From Pseudomonas sp. (GTDB taxonomy: Bacteria > Pseudomonadota > Gammaproteobacteria > Pseudomonadales > Pseudomonadaceae): a stretch of 33,308 nt of DNA. The notes beneath the pieces were generated by a model. That model had not been told where the DNA came from and made no database searches. It worked only from the letters and a program-made list of their open reading frames with translations. This document shows, piece after piece, positions 9,739 through 18,892 of this stretch (position 1 is the first letter of the stretch; the number at the start of each line of letters is the position of its first letter). The position numbers were made by a program, and so were the translations under genes. The stretch is from the NCBI GenBank assembly GCA_030603065.1, contig JAUVYN010000032.1, positions 1-33,308 of the forward strand, given 5' to 3'.

Positions 9739-11910
9739 CTACATTGGTCGGGCGGGGCGCTGGAGTTCGAACAACAACAGGGAACGACTGCATACGGCGA
9801 AGTCCGATCCGAACTCATGCAGCTCTGCCGATCTTTGTTCCGGCTGGCTGGTATCCACCAGACGGACCCAACCAGTGCCTTGGGCAACCTCGGGGAGCAA
9901 AAAGTTCACTGTTTCACTGTGCGAGTTGACGATCAGCAGCAGCGTCGCATCTTCCCCAGGCCTGCGTATGCCGGTTGGCTGGGCGCGACCGTCCATCAGC
10001 ATTCCCAGGCAGCGTGCGTGGGGATCGTGCCAGTTATCCTCGGTCATCTCTTCGCCGGAAGGTGAGAGCCAGGTGACGTCCTTGACACCCAGGTCCTCGT
10101 TGTAGAGTCCGACCAGAAAACGGCCTCGTCGCAGAATGGGATAGGCGCGCCTCAGGCTGATAATGCGCCTGGTGAAGTCGAGCAGGCTGCGGCCCTCGTC
10201 ATCGAGATTCCAGTCGATCCAGCCGAGCTCGTTGTCCTGACAGTAGACATTGTTGTTGCCCTTCTGGGTACGCCCGAACTCGTCTCCGGAAAGCAGCATG
10301 GGCGTGCCTTGCGAGAACACCAGGGTCGAGAGCATGTTGCGCATCTGGCGCAGGCGAAGCTCGCGGATTTCAGGATCCCTGGTCGGGCCTTCGTGGCCGT
10401 GGTTCCAGGACAGGTTGTGATCGTGGCCATCGTTGTTGCCTTCACCGTTGGCCTGGTTGTGCTTATGGTTGTAGGAAACCAGGTCACGCAGTGTGAATCC
10501 GTCATGAGCGGTGATGAAGTTCACCGATGCATTGGGGCGGCGGCCACGCTGGTTGAAATGGTCCCCGGAGGCCGTCAGCCGCCGCGCCAGTTCAGGTAGC
10601 TTGCCCTCGTCGCCACGCCAGTAGGCCCGAACGTCGTCGCGGAACTGGTCGTTCCATTCGGCCCAGCCCGGTGGGAAGCCGCCGACCTGATAACCGCCGG
10701 GGCCGCAGTCCCATGGTTCGGCGATCAGCTTGACCTTGCTAAGAACCGGGTCCTGACGACAGGCGACCAGGAAGCCATGGCGCTCGTCGAAGCCGTCATG
10801 ATGTCGCGCAAGGATAGTCGCCAGATCGAACCGGAAGCCGTCCACGCCCATTTCAGTGGCCCAGTAGCGCAGAGAATCCGTAACCATCTGCAACACGCAT
10901 GGATGCCCAAGGTCCAGGGTGTTGCCGGTGCCCGAATCGTTGATGTAATAGCGCTTGTTATCGGGCATCAGCCGGTAGTAGGTGGAATTGTCGATTCCGC
11001 GCATGGACAGGGTCGGGCCGCGCTCGTTGCCCTCCGCCGAGTGGTTGTAGACCACGTCGAGTATAACTTCGAGGCCGGCATGATGCAGGCGTGCGACCAT
11101 TTCCTTGAACTCGCTGATCTTGCCGCTCGCCAGGTAGGGCGCGTGTGGTGCGAAAAAGCCTATGGTGTTGTAGCCCCAGTAATTGTTCATGCCCTTTTCG
11201 AGCAGGTGCGGCTCATTGGCGAAGGCATGTACCGGTAGCAGCTCGATACTGGTCACGCCGAGTGATTGCAGATGCTGAACCATCTGGCTGTTCATCATGC
11301 CGGCAAAGGTGCCGCGTAGCTCTTCGGGTACGGCCGGATGGCGCATGGTCATGCCGCGCACGTTGGCTTCGTAGACGATGGTCTCGTTCCAGGGCACATG
11401 CGGGCGCCGGTGCGTGCCCCAGGTGAAGGCTGGGTCGATCACCTTGGCCTTGGGCACGAAGGGGGCGCTGTCACGTTCGTCGAAGCTGAGATCTTCATCA
11501 GGATGCCCGATGGTGTAGCCGAAGAGCGCTTCGGACCACTCCAGCTTGCCGACCAGCTGTTTTGCATAGGGGTCGATCAGGAGTTTGTTGGGGTTGAAAC
11601 GGTGACCGTTTTCCGGGTCGTAGGGCCCGTACACGCGGTAGCCATAGATCACGCCAGGGTGTGCATCAGGCAGGTAGCCATGCCAGATTTCATCGGTGTA
11701 TTCGGGCAGTTCGATGCGTTCCAGTTCGACCTGGCCGCTGCTGTCGAACAGGCAGAGTTCAACCTTGGTGGCGTGGGCCGAAAACAGCGCGAAGTTCACG
11801 CCTAGACCATCCCATGTTGCCCCCAGGGGAAAGGGAAGCCCTTCGGTCACGCGGGATTTGCGCTGAACGTCGGGCGCAACAGAGTGGCTGACAGGTTGCT
11901 GTCTGCTCAT
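9739..11910 (-). CDS. glgX: Glycogen debranching enzyme (isoamylase-type GlgX)
   Basis: This 723-residue GH13 enzyme hydrolyses alpha-1,6 branches of glycogen/alpha-glucan. It has an N-terminal CBM48 (about 20-130: PLGATWDGLGVNFALFSAHA), then the barrel with catalytic D362 (VDGFRFDLA), E398 (IAEPWD) and D470 (TAHDGFTL), followed by a C-terminal beta domain. The length is normal for GlgX/TreX. The start ATG 11910 is preceded by GAGAGG about 8 nt upstream. It is the last gene of the glgA operon, 44 nt after the DUF2934 stop. In TreX-TreY-TreZ systems the debrancher supplies linear maltodextrins to TreY, so this is probably its role here. Confidence 0.96.
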   Translation of the reverse strand: MSRQQPVSHSVAPDVQRKSRVTEGLPFPLGATWDGLGVNFALFSAHATKVELCLFDSSGQVELERIELPEYTDEIWHGYLPDAHPGVIYGYRVYGPYDPENGHRFNPNKLLIDPYAKQLVGKLEWSEALFGYTIGHPDEDLSFDERDSAPFVPKAKVIDPAFTWGTHRRPHVPWNETIVYEANVRGMTMRHPAVPEELRGTFAGMMNSQMVQHLQSLGVTSIELLPVHAFANEPHLLEKGMNNYWGYNTIGFFAPHAPYLASGKISEFKEMVARLHHAGLEVILDVVYNHSAEGNERGPTLSMRGIDNSTYYRLMPDNKRYYINDSGTGNTLDLGHPCVLQMVTDSLRYWATEMGVDGFRFDLATILARHHDGFDERHGFLVACRQDPVLSKVKLIAEPWDCGPGGYQVGGFPPGWAEWNDQFRDDVRAYWRGDEGKLPELARRLTASGDHFNQRGRRPNASVNFITAHDGFTLRDLVSYNHKHNQANGEGNNDGHDHNLSWNHGHEGPTRDPEIRELRLRQMRNMLSTLVFSQGTPMLLSGDEFGRTQKGNNNVYCQDNELGWIDWNLDDEGRSLLDFTRRIISLRRAYPILRRGRFLVGLYNEDLGVKDVTWLSPSGEEMTEDNWHDPHARCLGMLMDGRAQPTGIRRPGEDATLLLIVNSHSETVNFLLPEVAQGTGWVRLVDTSQPEQRSAELHEFGSDFAVCSRSLLLFELQRPARPM

Positions 11911-11954
11911 TGGGCTTACCTCTCGATTTCCTGCGGGGTGCAGGATGTTGAATG

Positions 11955-12275
11955 TCAGGCCTTGGGTGTTTTGCTCGTCCTGCTTGCCTTGGGCTTGGCC
12001 GGAGCGCTTTCTGCCTCGGCCTTTGGCTTGCTGGCCCGGGGCTTTCGTACCGGTTTCTCGGCCTCCGGAGCAGGTGCTGGCGCTGCGTCGGATTTGGCCT
12101 TGCTGGTTCGGCGAGGGCGTTTGGCTGGTTCTGCCGCCTCGGTGGTGGTTCCCGCTTCGGCTTCCGCGAGCTTGCAGGCCATCTCCCAGTGACGGGCCTC
12201 CTGACCTTCCGGACGCCCCTCGGACTCCCAGATCTGATAGGCGAACTCGCGGATGCGCTTTTCATCGACGCTCAT
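11955..12275 (-). CDS. DUF2934 protein with lysine/proline/alanine-rich tail
   Basis: This 106-residue protein has two parts. Residues 1 to about 40 match the DUF2934 pattern: KRIREFAYQIWESEGRPEGQ followed by HWEMACKLAEAE. Residues about 45-106 are low-complexity, rich in Lys, Arg, Pro, Ala and Ser (KPKAEAES, APAKPKASRTSK), resembling histone H1-like or AlgP-type tails. I chose ATG 12275 rather than the upstream ATG 12308 because it overlaps the treY stop as ATGA and has AGGAG 8 nt upstream (12284-12288). Its function is unknown. Its fixed place between treY and glgX suggests a role tied to the trehalose/glucan pathway or its stress regulation. The basic tail could bind nucleic acid or another polyanion; that is inference only. 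Confidence 0.85.
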   Translation of the reverse strand: MSVDEKRIREFAYQIWESEGRPEGQEARHWEMACKLAEAEAGTTTEAAEPAKRPRRTSKAKSDAAPAPAPEAEKPVRKPRASKPKAEAESAPAKPKASRTSKTPKA

Positions 12276-15082
12276 AACATGCACTCCTGGCAATGGGGGG
12301 TAGAACACAAAACGTTGACCGGAAAGTCCGCCAGTACCTCGCTCAGTAGGATACGAGCGTCCGCAGGGCGCAGCGTTCGGCTGGAAAACAAGCTGCTCAG
12401 CTCGCTCTCCGCGAGTGCAGCGGGCAGCCGTACGCTGGTATCGCCCCAGCCCGTAGGCGGGATCAGCGGCAACTCGGCGCTGCCAAGCAGGCCACCGGCT
12501 CGAACCGGTACCACAACAAGAACATAGTCGCCTTCATAGCGACGGGCAAAGGCAAGTACACGGCCGGCCTGCTCGCCTTCAACCTCCAGCGGTACGTAGG
12601 CGCCCAGGCTGAAAAGTTGCGGCTGGGCGCTGCGGACTGCCAGTACGCAGCGAATCAGCCACTGTTTGATGCGTCCGTCCCGCCATTGTTCCAGCAGCTC
12701 GCCCCTTTCGGGCGTGTGGTCGAGCGAGGCAACGCGTGGGGCAAAGTCCACAGGCCGCCGGTTGTCCGGGTCGACGAGACCGAAATCCCAGAACTCGGTC
12801 CCCTGGTAGAGGTCCGGTACGCCTGGTGTTGTCAGCCTCAGCAGGGTCTGCGTCAGGCTGTTCAAGGCGCCGGCGGGAGCGATATGCATGGCGGCACGGG
12901 CGATATCTTCGCGCAGGCCGGCGCCCTCGGCACTGCTGAGCAGCGCTTGCAGGAACTCCCGGCAGGCCCCCTCGTAGGGCTCGTTCGGCGCACTCCAGCT
13001 GCTGCGCAGCTTGGCCTCGCGCAGGGCTTTCTCCTGCCAGCCGAGAAGACGCTGCTGATAATCCTGCATCGCCGGTCCCGGCTCGGGTGGCAGATCCAGG
13101 GGCCAGCTGGCAAGCAGCGTCTGATAAAGAATGAGTTCATCCGCTGCGCTGGGCGCGATCCCGTCCGCCAGTTCCTGGCGCAGCGGGGCCGCCAGTTCCC
13201 GCCAGTGTTCGACTCGGCTGGTGAACCAATGGGGGTGTTCGCTGAGCACCGTCAGGCGGGCACGGGTATCTTCGCCCCGCTTGTTGTCATGGGTGGCGGT
13301 GGTCAGCATGCTATCCGGGAAGAGTTCCATGCGCTGAGCGCATTGTTCGTGGAACGTATCAATCGGTGCGGCGAAGTGCTGGGGGTCGTACCCCACGTCG
13401 TAGCGAGAGAGCAGCACACCAGCTCGGTAGCAGGCGGTATCCTCCACCGCCTTGGCAGCGGCGGGGGAGGTCAACTGCTGGAAGCGCGCCAGCAGCCGCT
13501 TGCGCAGGTTGCGCAAATATCCCGGCGGTACCTGGCGCAAAGGTTCTCCACCAAGCCAGAGATCGAGCTTTTCCAGAACTGGCCAGTCTGCCTCGGGCAG
13601 TTCGGCGCGGGCGCCCTCCAGCGCCATGTCGAAGAAGCGCCGATCCTCCACAGAACGCCCGCAGGCGCCGGCGTAGGTGCGGTAGACCGGGAAATGCGCA
13701 ACCAGCTCGATCAGTGCGCGGCGGATCGAACCCAGCGTTAGATCCCGGGTGTCTATATCGGTACGGGCCACCTGCAGCAGGAGCTGGGCTACCGTTTCCA
13801 GGTCGCCCGCAAGTGAGCTCGCCAGCACCAGTTTGCGTGCCTCGTAGACCTCGAGCATGAAATCCCCCGGGCGGCCGGAAAGCTCTGTCCAGAGGTCGGT
13901 CAATGGCGCCTCGCCGTCCGGGTCATGCTGGAGCAGGGAAACCTGATTCATGAATTCGTAGCCGGTGGTACCGGTAACGCTCCAGTCCGTTGGCAGCGTT
14001 TCCCCCTCGCCGATGATCTTCTCGACGAAGATCGGGAAGCGCTCTCCCAGCAGGTCCGGGGGGCGACGGTGGAGCAGCGAATTGACTCGCCGACGCAATT
14101 TCCGGCAGTAGGCCCTGGGCTGAGCCAGGCCATCCACATGATCTATGCGCAGGCCATGTATCCAGCCCCGTTCGACAAGGTCGAAGATTTTCGCGTGCGT
14201 GGCCTCGAATACCCCGGGGTTTTCCACCCGCAAACCGCCCAGTTCGTTGATGTCGAAAAAACGCCGCCAGTTGATATCGTCGGATGCGGTACGCCAGCTG
14301 GCCAGTCGGTAGTGCTGGAGTTCGAGCAGCTGATGCAGCGCCTGTTTCCCCTCGGGCCGCTTGGGGTGGAAGGTCTCGATGCCTCTTTCGAGTGCGGTGG
14401 CAGCGCCGGGCACGCTCGCGCGTTCGGACAGTTCGCGGCAGAGCGCCTGCGCCGCCTTGCGCGCGCCCGCGGTGGTTTCCAGCGAGGCGAACCGTCGCCC
14501 CAGATCGACCAGCTCGGGATCGCCCGTCGCTTCCAGTAGCTGTGCATAGGTGGGCGGATGGAGGGGGAAGTGATGGTCGTAATGGGAAGCGAAGAACCGC
14601 CCGGTTTCAGGGTCGAAGTTAAGCACGATGTCGCCAGAGCCAAGGACTTCGCCATAGTCACTGCGCAGGAAGGGTACCAACAGCTGGCCGTGCATCAGCG
14701 GATCCTGGGACTGCCACTGAATGTCGAAGAACTTTGCATATGGGCTCATCGGCCCCCATTCCAGCACGTCCAGCCACCATGGATTGGAGTGGCCGCCTAC
14801 CGCCATGTGATTGGAAACGATGTCGAGGATCAGGCCCATCCGGTGCGCGTGCAACGCATTGACCAGACGCTCGAGTGCTTCCTCTCCGCCCAGCTCCGGA
14901 TTGATGCGCGTAGGGTCGACCACGTCATAGCCGTGCATGGAGCCCGCCCGCGCGGTGAGCAGAGGAGAGGCATAGATATGACTGATGCCGAGTTTGGCGA
15001 AATAACCTACCAGAGGTACGGCGTCGTCCAGAGTGAAGCCCTTGTGAAACTGCAATCGAATCGTGGCGCGCAAATCTGTCAT
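12272..15082 (-). CDS. treY: Malto-oligosyltrehalose synthase
   Basis: TreY rearranges the reducing-end alpha-1,4 bond of maltodextrins to alpha,alpha-1,1, giving maltooligosyltrehalose for TreZ. The 936-residue protein begins with the typical ATIRLQFHKGFTLDDA segment, followed by YASPLLTARAGSMHGYDVVD and DIVSNHMA. Catalytic residues are the nucleophile D314 in LRIDHVDGL and the acid E354 in FVEKI. It is at the long end for the family. The start follows the malQ stop with a single base between (TGA-C-ATG), and the stop overlaps the DUF2934 start (ATGA). It acts in the cytoplasm with TreZ and GlgX. Identification is secure. Confidence 0.96.
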   Translation of the reverse strand: MTDLRATIRLQFHKGFTLDDAVPLVGYFAKLGISHIYASPLLTARAGSMHGYDVVDPTRINPELGGEEALERLVNALHAHRMGLILDIVSNHMAVGGHSNPWWLDVLEWGPMSPYAKFFDIQWQSQDPLMHGQLLVPFLRSDYGEVLGSGDIVLNFDPETGRFFASHYDHHFPLHPPTYAQLLEATGDPELVDLGRRFASLETTAGARKAAQALCRELSERASVPGAATALERGIETFHPKRPEGKQALHQLLELQHYRLASWRTASDDINWRRFFDINELGGLRVENPGVFEATHAKIFDLVERGWIHGLRIDHVDGLAQPRAYCRKLRRRVNSLLHRRPPDLLGERFPIFVEKIIGEGETLPTDWSVTGTTGYEFMNQVSLLQHDPDGEAPLTDLWTELSGRPGDFMLEVYEARKLVLASSLAGDLETVAQLLLQVARTDIDTRDLTLGSIRRALIELVAHFPVYRTYAGACGRSVEDRRFFDMALEGARAELPEADWPVLEKLDLWLGGEPLRQVPPGYLRNLRKRLLARFQQLTSPAAAKAVEDTACYRAGVLLSRYDVGYDPQHFAAPIDTFHEQCAQRMELFPDSMLTTATHDNKRGEDTRARLTVLSEHPHWFTSRVEHWRELAAPLRQELADGIAPSAADELILYQTLLASWPLDLPPEPGPAMQDYQQRLLGWQEKALREAKLRSSWSAPNEPYEGACREFLQALLSSAEGAGLREDIARAAMHIAPAGALNSLTQTLLRLTTPGVPDLYQGTEFWDFGLVDPDNRRPVDFAPRVASLDHTPERGELLEQWRDGRIKQWLIRCVLAVRSAQPQLFSLGAYVPLEVEGEQAGRVLAFARRYEGDYVLVVVPVRAGGLLGSAELPLIPPTGWGDTSVRLPAALAESELSSLFSSRTLRPADARILLSEVLADFPVNVLCSTPHCQECML

Positions 15083-15083
15083 G

Positions 15084-17144
15084 TCACTCTTCCCGCCTGT
15101 GTCGTGCCCGGGCCAACCTCTGAAGCCGGTTGACCACCTTCGGATCCTCGAGCATCCGTGCGGCCGGCATCGGCCAGCGTCGCCGCCAGTTGGGGTGGTC
15201 AGCGCCGGGCCCCGGCAGATTCGGCTGTTCGCAAACGCCCATCACGTCCTCCAGTGGCAATAGCGCCAGTGGTGCCGGCGTATCGCCGATATACTGCACA
15301 CTGGCGTCCAGACGCGTGTACCTGTCGGCCTCCCCGGTAAGCGCTCCGGTGAGGCGCAGGGCATGCTCCAGGGCGGTCTTTTCCTGCTCCCGCTGGGGTC
15401 GGTCTTCTTCGGTCTGTTCGGCGGATCGATGGCCAGCGGTGTAACGCCAGTCGATATCGCGCCCGCTGAACCAGCCACTGATGCTGGGCAGATCATGGGT
15501 GGTGGTGGTGGCCAATGCATCCCGCGGCCAGGATGCCGGTTCGATGAAGCGTCCGTCGTGTTGTTCGAACAGCAACACGCGCATGCCGAGGATATTGCGG
15601 CGTGCCAGTTCTTCGCGCAGTCCGGGCGGCACGGTGCCCAGGTCTTCGCCAATGACTAGCGCCTTGTGCCTGGTGCTCTCCAGGGCAATCAGCCGCAGCT
15701 GATCCTGGAAGGGGTAGTTCAGATAGGCACCGGCATCCGCCGATTCTCCGTCCGGCATGATCCACAGGCGCATCAGACCCATCACGTGGTCGATGCGTAC
15801 GCCGCCGGAATAGGCCAGATTGGCACGCAGCATCTCGATGAATGCGCGAAACCCGTGTTGTTTCAGGCCACTCGGAGAAAAGGCCGAGATGCCCCAGGCC
15901 TGACCGTTCCCGTTGAGGATATCCGGCGGAGCGCCAACGCTGATGGAGGGCAGAAATTCGCTTTGTCGAGTCCAGGTCTGACTGCCGCCGCCATGGGCGC
16001 CGACTGCGAGATCGGCGATGATTCCCACCCGCATGCCGGCCTCTCGGGCGACCCGCTGGGCCCGCTGCAGGCTGCGCGTCATGAGCCACTGCGCAAAGCG
16101 ATGAAAATCCACTTCGTCTGCATACTCGACTGCGAACCTTTCGGTCGCCTCGCTGTGGGGATCACGATAGGGCTCCGGCCAGTATCGCCAGTCGCCTGGC
16201 AGACCCTGTTCGAGCATGCTGGCATGCAGAGCCTCGAAGCGGGCGTGCTGTTCCAGCGCATCGCCCGCTTCGCGGCAGAAGCTCGCATAGTCATCCCGCA
16301 GGCTGCTCGCGGCTTCGGCAAAGTCCGCGTGCAATTGGCGCAGCAGACATAGTCGATAGGCCGATGCGCCAGGCCAGTCGATGAGTTCCAGCGCTTCCAG
16401 CCGTTCGCGTTCCGCTTCCAGGTTGCAGGCAGCGACGGCGCGGTCGACGGCCGCCTGTCCCAGAATGAGATCCGGGGCGCAGTGCAGAACATTGAAGAAC
16501 ATCCGGCTGGAGGGGGAGTAGGGGCTGTAATTGTCCGGATCGGCGCTGAACATCGCATGTACCGGGCTGATCGCCACGGCGTCTGCGCCCTGGGCGGCCA
16601 CCTGCCGGATGAGGACTTCCAGGGCTCCGGTATCGCCCAGTCCGCCGTCGCCCGGGCGGCGCAGCGAGTAGAGCTGGGCGGTTATGCCCCAGATGCGCGC
16701 CCCCGGCTCGCCGGTCAGCTCGGCTACGCTGGGGCAGGCCTGGGGTGCAATCGCCAGGGTCATGCTGCGAGTGCCTATTTCGAGCTGGTGATAACCGATG
16801 GTATCGATCCCCGGCAGCCGACCATCGGCATCCAGCTCGCCGGTCAGTCGGCTGCCATCTTCCAGTTGGAGTCGATACGCACAGCCGGCCTCGAAGCCTG
16901 CCAGAAACAGTGGTTCGTGCTGTTCATGAATGCACAGGGGCTGCTCGCCGGGAGATGCCTGTTCTGCCTGGATCAATCCGATCGACCGTTCGATGGCCTG
17001 TTGGTCCCCAGCGGGATAGCCCAGCCGTTCCAGCAGGTTGCGCAGGGTTTGTTCGGACACCGACTGGGGTTTGCCGAAGGCGTCCACCCAGTCGATATTT
17101 ATCCCGGCGGCGTCGGCCAGCCGGGCCAGTGCCGCATCAGTCAT
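15084..17144 (-). CDS. malQ: 4-alpha-glucanotransferase (amylomaltase)
   Basis: This 686-residue GH77 enzyme transfers alpha-1,4-glucan segments between maltodextrins and releases glucose. Motifs are visible: nucleophile D452 in VRIDHVMGLMRLW, acid/base E500 in VIGEDLGTVP and D551 in THDLPS, plus the GGGSQTW acceptor-site stretch. An N-terminal beta region (about 1-145) precedes the barrel, as in E. coli MalQ. The start shares one base with the treZ stop (TGATG). Embedded between treZ and treY, it probably recycles the short maltodextrins left by TreY/TreZ into longer chains, rather than serving maltose uptake; no mal transport genes are present. Confidence 0.95.
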   Translation of the reverse strand: MTDAALARLADAAGINIDWVDAFGKPQSVSEQTLRNLLERLGYPAGDQQAIERSIGLIQAEQASPGEQPLCIHEQHEPLFLAGFEAGCAYRLQLEDGSRLTGELDADGRLPGIDTIGYHQLEIGTRSMTLAIAPQACPSVAELTGEPGARIWGITAQLYSLRRPGDGGLGDTGALEVLIRQVAAQGADAVAISPVHAMFSADPDNYSPYSPSSRMFFNVLHCAPDLILGQAAVDRAVAACNLEAERERLEALELIDWPGASAYRLCLLRQLHADFAEAASSLRDDYASFCREAGDALEQHARFEALHASMLEQGLPGDWRYWPEPYRDPHSEATERFAVEYADEVDFHRFAQWLMTRSLQRAQRVAREAGMRVGIIADLAVGAHGGGSQTWTRQSEFLPSISVGAPPDILNGNGQAWGISAFSPSGLKQHGFRAFIEMLRANLAYSGGVRIDHVMGLMRLWIMPDGESADAGAYLNYPFQDQLRLIALESTRHKALVIGEDLGTVPPGLREELARRNILGMRVLLFEQHDGRFIEPASWPRDALATTTTHDLPSISGWFSGRDIDWRYTAGHRSAEQTEEDRPQREQEKTALEHALRLTGALTGEADRYTRLDASVQYIGDTPAPLALLPLEDVMGVCEQPNLPGPGADHPNWRRRWPMPAARMLEDPKVVNRLQRLARARHRREE

Positions 17145-18892
17145 CAGTTGTTCTCCAGCAGAGCGATCAGACTGCTCGGTGGCAGCATGTCGCCGAGGGT
17201 GGTCACCTGGCAGCTGTAAAGGACCCGCGCAGTGGTCGGCACTGCGGGTGCGGCGACGTAGGCATCGCCAAGATTGATGTCGATGCGCAGGATCTGACCG
17301 TCACTGAGTTCCCAGCGTGCGGAAATCGCGCTTTCTGCCAGCACCTGGACCCCTGCGAAACGGGAGCTGGCCAGGCGCGGGATGATTTCGGCGTGACGCA
17401 ACGCAAGCAGTTCCTCGTAGAAATCGCGCCACTCCTGAAACTGCGGATCGCTTATCGACGTATAGTCCGGGCGCGAGCGGGAAAAGGTATCCACGGCATT
17501 GGGATCCGGGACCTTGCGTTCGGGGTGTTCGGCGAACAGCGAGAATTCCTTGAATTCATTCTGCCGCCCCTCTCGAACCGCCTGAGCCAGCTCTTCGTTA
17601 TGGTCGGTGAAGAACAGGAATGGCGTTCGTGAGCCCCATTCCTCGCCCATGAACATCAGCGGCACCATGGGCGACAGCAGCATCAGTGCCGTCGAAGCGC
17701 GCAGCGAGGCCTCGTCGGTCAGGGTTATCAGCCGGTCTCCAAATGCGCGGTTACCGATCTGATCGTGGTTCTGCAGAAACAGGACGAAGGATGAGGGAGG
17801 CAGATGGGCACTGGGCTCGCCGCGGGCATGGCCTCGACGAGTCGACTCGCCTTGGTAGATGAATCCTTCACTGAGACAGCGAGCCAGCTTGAGGGTTGGT
17901 TCGCTGATGAAGTCGGCGTAGTAGCCTTCATCTTCGCCGGTCAGCAACGCATGCAGGACGTTGTGCCCATCGTCGTTCCATTGTGCATCGAAGCCGCGCT
18001 GCAGCAGGCTCGCGCTGTTGTCCTCGTTCTCCAGTACCAGATGGATGTGACGGTCCGGTCCGGCAGCGGAGCGGACGCGCTGCGCCAGTTCGATCAGAAA
18101 ATCCTTTTCGCTGATGGCATGCACCGCATCCAGGCGAAGACCGTCGACCCGGTAATCCATGATCCACATGAGTGCGTTTTCGATGAAAAAGCTACGCACT
18201 TCGGGTCGCCGGAAATCGATTGCCGGACCCCAGGGTGTCTGGATATCGCTACGAAAGAACCCGCTGGCGTACTGGCCGAGGTAATTGCCATCGGGCCCGA
18301 AATGGTTGTATACCACGTCCACGTAGATCATCAGCCCGAGGGCGTGGGCGCTGTCGACCAGTTCCTTGAGTTCCTCGGGCGTGCCGTAGGATGACTCTGG
18401 CGCAAACGGCAGTACACCGTCATAGCCCCAGTTGCGAGCTCCCGGAAATTCCCCGAGTGGCATGAGTTCGATAGCGGTGACGCCAAGCCTCTGCAGATAG
18501 GGCAGGTAGGCCTGAACCCCCTTGTATCCCCCGAGCAGACCGACATGAACCTCGTAGATGATGGTCTCATGCCAGGGGCGCCCGGCCCAGTCCTGCTGGC
18601 GCCAGTGGAAGCCCGAATGATCCACTACCTTGCTGTAGCCGTGCACGTCGTCGTGTTGCGCGCGGGCAGCCGGGTCCGGGACTTTCAGCTCCCCATTGAT
18701 GATGAAACGATACAGGGTACCCGGACTGGCCGGCAGAGTGGCCTGGAACCAGCCATCGGTTTCGGCAGCCATGGGTTGGCGCAGGCCGTTGTCGAACTCG
18801 ACCTCGACGGCGCGGGCATCGGGTGCCCAGAGAGTGAATCGCGTTTTGTCGTGTTCAACAGGCAGGGCACCATGGCGGGGTGCTTGGGACAT
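17144..18892 (-). CDS. treZ: Malto-oligosyltrehalose trehalohydrolase
   Basis: TreZ cuts the alpha-1,4 bond next to the trehalosyl end of maltooligosyltrehalose and releases free trehalose. The 582-residue GH13 protein has an N-terminal CBM48-like domain (about 10-100, FTLWAPDARAVEVEF). The barrel carries nucleophile D255 (VDGLRLDAVHAI), acid E288 (LVLENE) and D377 (LQNHDQIGN). The segment GAIELMPLGEFPGARNWGYDG-like (residues about 140-160) is typical of TreZ. The start overlaps the glgA stop by one base (TGATG) and the stop overlaps the malQ start in the same way. Confidence 0.95.
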   Translation of the reverse strand: MSQAPRHGALPVEHDKTRFTLWAPDARAVEVEFDNGLRQPMAAETDGWFQATLPASPGTLYRFIINGELKVPDPAARAQHDDVHGYSKVVDHSGFHWRQQDWAGRPWHETIIYEVHVGLLGGYKGVQAYLPYLQRLGVTAIELMPLGEFPGARNWGYDGVLPFAPESSYGTPEELKELVDSAHALGLMIYVDVVYNHFGPDGNYLGQYASGFFRSDIQTPWGPAIDFRRPEVRSFFIENALMWIMDYRVDGLRLDAVHAISEKDFLIELAQRVRSAAGPDRHIHLVLENEDNSASLLQRGFDAQWNDDGHNVLHALLTGEDEGYYADFISEPTLKLARCLSEGFIYQGESTRRGHARGEPSAHLPPSSFVLFLQNHDQIGNRAFGDRLITLTDEASLRASTALMLLSPMVPLMFMGEEWGSRTPFLFFTDHNEELAQAVREGRQNEFKEFSLFAEHPERKVPDPNAVDTFSRSRPDYTSISDPQFQEWRDFYEELLALRHAEIIPRLASSRFAGVQVLAESAISARWELSDGQILRIDINLGDAYVAAPAVPTTARVLYSCQVTTLGDMLPPSSLIALLENN

